35,839 bases of DNA from Verrucomicrobiaceae bacterium E54 (GTDB lineage Bacteria; Verrucomicrobiota; Verrucomicrobiia; Verrucomicrobiales; Akkermansiaceae), in NCBI GenBank assembly GCA_022548915.1, contig JAKZES010000053.1, forward strand, positions 1-35,839. Reading direction: 5' to 3'. The position numbers and the translations under genes were made by a program. This document shows, piece by piece, positions 31,641 through 35,839 of this stretch. The notes below the pieces were generated by a model. It saw only the letters and a list, made by a program, of their open reading frames with translations. It made no database searches and was not told the origin of the DNA. Every line of letters starts with the position of its first letter. The first letter of the stretch is position 1.

Positions 31641-31670
31641 TTTGGACTTGGACTTTGGAAGTTCGCGAAG
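31641..31670. repeat. Heptamer tandem array between dnaX and ebfC
   Basis: Plus-strand units TTTGGAC, TTGGACT, TTGGAAG and TTCGCGA (31641-31668), ending two bases from the dnaX stop codon (31671-31673). It is related to the TTGGAAC units at 1610-1637 and sits in the same place, directly after a minus-strand gene's stop codon. Confidence 0.6.
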
Positions 31671-33131
31671 CTACTTGCGGATCCTGGCCTCGAACATGTC
31701 GAGGGCTTTCTGGATGAGCGGGTCCTGGTAGAAGTCGTCGGCGGCCGGCTTCGGTTCGTCCTTGGGCTTCTCGGGTGCGGTTTCGGTCTTTGGAGCCGGT
31801 TTCGGTTTCGGCTTGCCGACCGCCTCGACCGGTTCGTCCGGGGCCTCGGCGATCATCTGGTCGATGGTGTCGAGCGGGCTTTCTCCCGCGTTGGCGGCCG
31901 CCTTGGGCTCGGGCTTCGATTCGGCTTGGGGTTCGGGCTCCGGTACCGGTTCGGCGTCGGGTTTCGTAGGTGGGGCTGCCGGGGTCTCCGGAAGATGCTG
32001 GGCACCGGCGGCGAGGATCTTGATCACGTCGTTGATGCGAACTTCGCCGAGGCTCTGGACGGCCTTGATCAAGCCGATCTCGAGGTGGAGCCGCTTGTTG
32101 GTGGCCCAACGCATCCGGCCCTCGGTTTCGGCGAAAATATCGATCACCGCGAGTAGCCTCTCGGTGGGCAGGGCCGAGGCGGCCTCGACCATCTTCTTCC
32201 ACGATTCGGCGGGAATGCCCTCGGCACCCGCTTCGGAGTCGAGCCCGGCGACCAGCAGCGCCCGCAGTCCCCCGATCAGCTCGCCGAGAAGTTGCGAGAG
32301 TTCGCGGCCGGCATCGGCCTCGCGCTGGACGATCTCGAGGGCCCTGGCGCTGTCCTGCGACAGCAGGGCGAGCGACAGCCCGGCGACGGTCTCCCGCGAG
32401 GTGAAGCCGAAGACGTCGAGCACATTGGCCTCGGAGATCTTCTCGCCGCAGAAGGCGACCAGCTGGTCGAGCATCGACTGCGCATCGCGCATGCCGCCAT
32501 CGGCACCCTTGGCGATGGCCCAGGCCGCCGCCTCGTCGAGATCGATCCTTTCCTCGCTGGCGATGTGGAGCAGTTGCTTGGCGATCGTTTCGGCCGGGAT
32601 GGGTCGCAGGTCGAAGCGCTGGCAGCGCGACAGGATGGTGGCGAGGATTTTGTGCGGCTCGGTCGTGGCGAAGATGAACTTCACGTGCTCGGGCGGCTCC
32701 TCCAGCGTCTTCAGCAACGCGTTGAAGGCTTGGTTGGTGAGCATGTGGACCTCGTCGATGTAGTAGATCTTGAACTGCCCTCGTGCCGGGGCGAAGCGGA
32801 CCGTTTCGCGGAGCTGGCGCACTTCCTCGACGCCGTTGTTCGAGGCGCCGTCAATCTCCAGTACGTCAAGCGAGCGTCCCTCGGCGATTTCCTGGCAGAT
32901 GTCCTCGTCCGGATCGAAATCCGCCTTCGGGCCACCGGTGCAGTTCAGCGCCTTGGCGAGGATCCGGGCGGTGGACGTCTTGCCGGTCCCGCGGGGGCCG
33001 ACGAAGAGGTAGGCGTGGGCGAGGCGGTCCTGGGAGATGGCGTTCTCCAGCGTGCGGACGACATGATCCTGCCCGAGGATGTCGGCGAAGGTGCGGGGTC
33101 GGTATTTCCGGGCGAAAACCTGGTAGCTCAC
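31671..33131 (-). CDS. dnaX: DNA polymerase III subunit tau/gamma (DnaX)
   Basis: Clamp-loader ATPase. The 486-residue product starts with GTG at 33131 (SYQVFARKYRPRTFADILGQ). It has Walker A GPRGTGKT (45-52), DEVH (126-129) and the SRC motif (168-170). The zinc module is degenerate: only Cys64 and Cys79 remain in NCTGGPKADFDPDEDIC, where four cysteines are usual. The C-terminus is a Pro/Lys/Glu-rich linker ending in a short conserved tail, shorter than E. coli tau (643 aa). No A6G-type slippery site was seen, so a single form is expected. ebfC follows. Confidence 0.93.
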   Translation of the reverse strand: MSYQVFARKYRPRTFADILGQDHVVRTLENAISQDRLAHAYLFVGPRGTGKTSTARILAKALNCTGGPKADFDPDEDICQEIAEGRSLDVLEIDGASNNGVEEVRQLRETVRFAPARGQFKIYYIDEVHMLTNQAFNALLKTLEEPPEHVKFIFATTEPHKILATILSRCQRFDLRPIPAETIAKQLLHIASEERIDLDEAAAWAIAKGADGGMRDAQSMLDQLVAFCGEKISEANVLDVFGFTSRETVAGLSLALLSQDSARALEIVQREADAGRELSQLLGELIGGLRALLVAGLDSEAGAEGIPAESWKKMVEAASALPTERLLAVIDIFAETEGRMRWATNKRLHLEIGLIKAVQSLGEVRINDVIKILAAGAQHLPETPAAPPTKPDAEPVPEPEPQAESKPEPKAAANAGESPLDTIDQMIAEAPDEPVEAVGKPKPKPAPKTETAPEKPKDEPKPAADDFYQDPLIQKALDMFEARIRK

Positions 33132-33187
33132 AGGCGCGACTGTATTGAGGTTTGCGGGTTTGTCAGGTTTCGGTTTTGAAAGATGTC

Positions 33188-33685
33188 GTGAAACAGGTGG
33201 TGACTCCCGACGAAGCAGAGAAACAGGCGCGCTATGAGGCTGTCGAGACCCGCCTGCAGGGCTTGATTGCGGGCGAAACCGACACGCTGGCCCGGATGGC
33301 CGGGGTGGTCGCGGTGCTGCATGGGGAGATGCCGCATTTCTTCTGGACCGGGTTCTACCGCGTGGTCGGGGCGGAGCTGGTGATCGGGCCGTATCAGGGG
33401 ACTCCGGGCTGCTCGCGGATCGGCTGGGGCAGGGGGGTCTGCGGTGCGGCATGGAAGGCCGAAGCCGCCCAGGTCGTGGCGGACGTCCACGCCTTTCCCG
33501 GCCACATCGCCTGCGATGTCGCTTCGGAAAGTGAAATCGTGGTGCCGGTGAAGGACGGGGCGGGGCGGGTGATCGCCGTCCTCGATGTGGACAGCACCCT
33601 CCCCGCAGCCTTCGACGAGGTGGACGCCGCCGCGCTTGAATCGATCGTCTCAATGTTCGTTTCCCCGGGCGGTGGGATGTGCTAG
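33188..33685 (+). CDS. Free methionine-(R)-sulfoxide reductase (GAF domain)
   Basis: A 165-residue GAF-domain enzyme of the fRMsr/YebR type, which reduces free methionine-R-sulfoxide using cysteine chemistry. The core is [35 protein letters not shown] (Cys75 and Cys85) and [17 protein letters not shown] (Cys109), so all three redox cysteines are present. Start choice is uncertain: GTG 33188 is used here, and TTG 33176 is possible. It is divergent from dnaX. Confidence 0.85.
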   Translation: MKQVVTPDEAEKQARYEAVETRLQGLIAGETDTLARMAGVVAVLHGEMPHFFWTGFYRVVGAELVIGPYQGTPGCSRIGWGRGVCGAAWKAEAAQVVADVHAFPGHIACDVASESEIVVPVKDGAGRVIAVLDVDSTLPAAFDEVDAAALESIVSMFVSPGGGMC

Positions 33686-33695
33686 GGAAACATCC

Positions 33696-35201
33696 GTGAG
33701 CACGCAGAACCCGAATCGGATCGAAGGTCTCGGACGCCAGCAGCGCCCGCGCCCGGGTTTCCCGTGGTTCCGGGTGAGTTTTCTCATTCTCGTGCTGGCC
33801 GGGGTGGCACTCGTCTTCACGCCGCAGGGCAAGGAGGTGCTGCGGGGCGTGAAACGTTTCGTCGAAGGCCAGCGGACCCCGCCCAAGGGAACCGATGAGG
33901 AGGACATTCTGCGTCAGGCCGAGGCGGAGTTGCGCCAGCGCTACGAGGCCGAACTGGCGGCGTTGCGCGAGGAACTGACCCAGACCCGCGAAGAGGCGGA
34001 AAAGGCCAGGAAGGCTTCCAAGGCACCCGAGGAGTCGATCCTTCCCCCGATCAACGCGCACACCGCCCGGACGGGAGGCGACGTGCGGAAGCTGCGGTCC
34101 GAAATCACGCTTAAGACTGAGGTCAAGGTCAGCGAGGGTGGCCTCGCCTCGAAGGAGCGGAAGAACGACGACGCCTATGCGGCGAGCTACACGCTGCAAG
34201 TGAAGGTGCCGAAACCGTCGACGACCCTCGATGAACTCCAGCAGGTCAATTCGAAGTTGGGGGAGATCCTTCCCGGCCTGGAAGCGATGCTGCCCGGGGC
34301 GAAGGTGTCGCGCTGGTTCTACCAGCTCTACGACAACAAGACCTCGCGGCTTAGGCAGAAGGCCACCGAGTTGTCCGAGTTGCTCACCCGTCACAATTTC
34401 TACGACTGCGAGACCATCCTGAATCTCCGGCATCCGGAAACCCAGCGCCGGGTGTTCCTGATGCAGGCCGAGATGGATGTGGTCTCGGATGGGTCGGACG
34501 GCGATCGGTTGGCGACGATGCCGGACGAAATTGTCAACTCGACCCACTACCAACCCTTCACGAGCTATGGCTGGAAGAAGCGGACCAAGACGCCCAACCC
34601 GATGGTGGCCGGCTGGGAGAAGCGGATCGGCAACGCCAAGCGTGAGTTGGCCGACCCGGCGACCACCGCGGCCCGCAAGGCGTGGCTGAAGGACCGGATG
34701 GAGTATCTCAAGCGGGGAATCGAGGACATGAAGTACCGCAGCTTCCTGATCGCCGAATACGATCCCTTCATCGTGATTCCGGTGAACCTGCTGACCGCAT
34801 CCGGCGAGCCTTTCACCCCGCGGATCGGCGACTACGCGGTGGTGGTGCACGGCACCGATGTCTATCCGGCGATCGTCGGTGATGGTGGGCCGACCTTCAA
34901 GGTGGGCGAGGCGTCGCTGAGGATGGCGAAACAGATCAACAAGAATGCTTCGCCCTACAGTCGTCCGGTTTCCGATCTCACCGTGACCTACGTGGTCTTT
35001 CCGAACAGCCGCGAGAAGGTCAAGGAGCCGCCGGACTACGAGAAATGGCGGACGAAGTGCGCGGCCCTGCTTGATGAGGTCGGAGGCCTCGGGGAAGGTT
35101 ACGAGCTCTTCAAGTGGGAGAACCTTCTGCCGGAGGAAGAGGACGCGGAGAAGAAGGACGAGCCGGAGAAGACGGAGGATGATTCAGTTCCCGAGCCGTG
35201 A
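33696..35201 (+). CDS. Membrane-anchored protein with GH75-like (chitosanase-type) domain
   Basis: A 501-residue protein starting GTG 33696 (AGGGA eight bases upstream). One membrane helix (about residues 24-42) is followed by a coiled-coil (67-108) and a central domain of unknown type (about 125-345). A C-terminal part (349-440) has the GH75 pattern: [17 protein letters not shown], then [20 protein letters not shown], with Asp396 in GDGGP and Glu405 in GEAS, nine residues apart as I recall for the GH75 catalytic pair. The tail is Glu/Lys/Asp-rich. GH75 enzymes cut chitosan; here the target could be a cell-wall or extracellular polymer. The long N-terminal part is not typical of fungal GH75. 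Confidence 0.65.
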   Translation: MSTQNPNRIEGLGRQQRPRPGFPWFRVSFLILVLAGVALVFTPQGKEVLRGVKRFVEGQRTPPKGTDEEDILRQAEAELRQRYEAELAALREELTQTREEAEKARKASKAPEESILPPINAHTARTGGDVRKLRSEITLKTEVKVSEGGLASKERKNDDAYAASYTLQVKVPKPSTTLDELQQVNSKLGEILPGLEAMLPGAKVSRWFYQLYDNKTSRLRQKATELSELLTRHNFYDCETILNLRHPETQRRVFLMQAEMDVVSDGSDGDRLATMPDEIVNSTHYQPFTSYGWKKRTKTPNPMVAGWEKRIGNAKRELADPATTAARKAWLKDRMEYLKRGIEDMKYRSFLIAEYDPFIVIPVNLLTASGEPFTPRIGDYAVVVHGTDVYPAIVGDGGPTFKVGEASLRMAKQINKNASPYSRPVSDLTVTYVVFPNSREKVKEPPDYEKWRTKCAALLDEVGGLGEGYELFKWENLLPEEEDAEKKDEPEKTEDDSVPEP

Positions 35202-35255
35202 GCTCAGTTCCTCGAGGAGCTTCTCGACGCGGGCGTCGGGGGCGATCAGGGCGCT
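35184..35255 (-). pseudogene. Remnant of a C-terminal coding end
   Basis: On the minus strand, from an in-frame stop at 35258-35256 to TGA at 35186-35184, the frame reads [23 protein letters not shown]. Twenty-one of 23 codons end in G or C, as in real genes here, and the peptide looks like the amphipathic end of a protein. It overlaps the end of the GH75-like gene by 18 nt and is cut off by the palindromic region, so it looks like the 3' stub of a lost gene. Family not recognised. Confidence 0.4.
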
Positions 35256-35446
35256 TCACCTGCGCAGCAGCGGAGAGGTTCGCAGCACAAACTGGCCCTG
35301 GGGCTGGAAATGTTGAAATGCAGCCCCCCAAACGGTTACGAAAAAGACCCGCTCAACCCCTGCGGGCTGGGCGGGCCGGCCAAGGCAGCGGGAGTTGACT
35401 GATGCCGTCTCCGGCAAACGACGCCGGAGGCGTCACAGGAGGGTAG

Positions 35447-35484
35447 CCGGGGGTCGAACCCGCGACAGCGGGGAATACCCACGG
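35447..35484. repeat. Nested REP-like hairpin
   Basis: The outer arms CCGGGGGT (35447-35454) and ACCCACGG (35477-35484) pair with one mismatch. Inside, CCCGC (35459-35463) and GCGGG (35468-35472) pair around GACA. Confidence 0.55.
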
Positions 35485-35711
35485 TTCACGCCCCGCCGCC
35501 AACCCACACCCCGGAGGGGTGCCACCGAGTGGAGCGCAGCAAGACACGGACTCAGGAAACCGTAGGAGAAAGAGGTAGGCATTCCGCCCGAAACTACCAT
35601 GAACACCGTAGCCAAATGCGAAAGGCGAAGCCCCTCTCCGACCCTTGACGGAACGCCCGCATCCTCGGATCGACTCCCCCCAGGAGTCACCCCTGCGCAG
35701 CGCTGAATGCT

Positions 35712-35753
35712 TGAAAAACGGGACTGACCCGAATGGCATGAAAAACGGGACTG
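35712..35753. repeat. Direct repeat of 15 bp
   Basis: TGAAAAACGGGACTG occurs at 35712-35726 and 35739-35753, a period of 27 bp. Confidence 0.7.
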
Positions 35754-35772
35754 GTACCATTCCAACACCCGT

Positions 35773-35823
35773 CCGGAGCAGGCGGGCGAGCCCGTAAGGG
35801 ACTCGCTCGGCCGACTGCTCCGG
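35773..35823. repeat. Long hairpin with a GNRA-like loop
   Basis: CCGGAGCAG (35773-35781) pairs perfectly with CTGCTCCGG (35815-35823). Inside, GCGAG (35786-35790) pairs with CTCGC (35802-35806), and the tip is CCC-GTAA-GGG. It could fold as RNA or as a cruciform. Confidence 0.55.
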
Positions 35824-35839
35824 CGGCGGTGACGGAGCT

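Larger units (their letters stand above)
35202..35839. repeat. Gene-free, densely palindromic terminal region
   Basis: In about 640 bp no convincing gene occurs beyond the remnant at its start. Inverted repeats lie at 35300-35327 (GGGGCTG/CAGCCCC), 35403-35415 (TGCCG/CGGCA), 35420-35434 (GACGCC/GGCGTC), 35447-35484, 35508-35520 (ACCCC/GGGGT), 35672-35688 (GACTCC/GGAGTC) and 35773-35823. Direct repeats lie at 35712-35753. Phrases such as CCCGGAGGGGT and GTAGCCGGGGGT are of a kind I recall in dispersed REP-like repeats of Verrucomicrobia. Confidence 0.55.

Noticed and set aside
31671-33131. Programmed frameshift in dnaX (gamma form)
   Set aside because: No A6G-type slippery run was seen in the Lys/Pro-rich region.
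33132-34850. 573-codon upstream extension of dnaX
   Set aside because: It runs antisense through the fRMsr and GH75-like genes and has a typical shadow composition; DnaX homologues begin at SYQVFARKYRP.
35432-35460. tRNA-like T-arm (minus-strand GGGTTCGACCCCCGG)
   Set aside because: No matching acceptor 5' strand, D-arm or anticodon arm at the required spacing; it belongs to the REP-like hairpin.

Overview
The window is about 36 kb of GC-rich chromosome and reads as a core and near-core region of a member of the Verrucomicrobiota, most likely Verrucomicrobiales. This assignment is inferred from protein families recalled from memory, not from a search. The strongest pointers are the planctomycete/verrucomicrobial pair of a CxxCH cytochrome/DUF1549/DUF1553 protein with a Tat-exported DUF1501 protein, the style of RpoA, DnaX and MetG, a lysine-rich H1-like small protein, and a GH75-like membrane protein. 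No phage, plasmid, CRISPR array, rRNA or tRNA was found.

Layout. 1-3.6 kb (minus): PpiD/SurA-like foldase, TPR protein, metG. 3.6-4.1 kb: a non-coding divergent region with strong hairpins, one shaped like a minus-strand intrinsic terminator. 4.1-5.5 kb (plus): rsmA/ksgA fused in frame to a Nudix hydrolase. 5.6-13.1 kb (plus): a dense run with a pseudopilin, a TonB-like protein, ExbB, ExbD, peptide deformylase, an aminotransferase, a CPBP membrane protease, a second ExbB/ExbD pair, a membrane-anchored unknown and a zinc-ribbon mini-protein. Many junctions are 1-4 nt overlaps. It is followed by fabF, which converges on rpsU at a strong shared hairpin. 14.5-16.6 kb (minus): rpsU, a photolyase and a small AP2-like protein. 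16.8-18.5 kb (plus): rpoA-rplQ with a recognisable promoter and a perfect terminator, without the usual rpsM-rpsK-rpsD upstream. 18.6-23.2 kb (plus): the cytochrome/DUF1501 pair. 23.2-26.9 kb (minus): MidA-like methyltransferase, L,D-transpeptidase, S10 peptidase and DUF4870 protein. 26.9-30.2 kb: a small lipoprotein, a RlmI-like methyltransferase (minus), the lysine-rich protein, and the DNA polymerase III delta-prime subunit. 30.2-33.1 kb (minus): dnaX, ebfC and an endonuclease/exonuclease/phosphatase-family membrane protein. 33.2-35.2 kb (plus): free-methionine-sulfoxide reductase and the GH75-like protein. The last 640 bp is gene-free, densely palindromic, and carries what looks like the broken 3' end of a minus-strand gene.

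How it works together. Much of the window is housekeeping: translation (MetG, RsmA, Def, S21, L17, RlmI), transcription (RpoA), replication (DnaX, delta-prime) and lipid synthesis (FabF). This is interleaved with envelope functions: two Tol/Exb-type proton-driven motor modules, a foldase, a peptidoglycan cross-linker, a pseudopilin and secreted haem/Tat enzymes. The most unusual items are the KsgA-Nudix fusion, the two Exb modules and the unidentified envelope protein of the second, two heptamer-repeat arrays that each abut the upstream gene's stop codon, the structured divergent leader at 3.6-4.1 kb, and the palindromic terminal region with its gene remnant.
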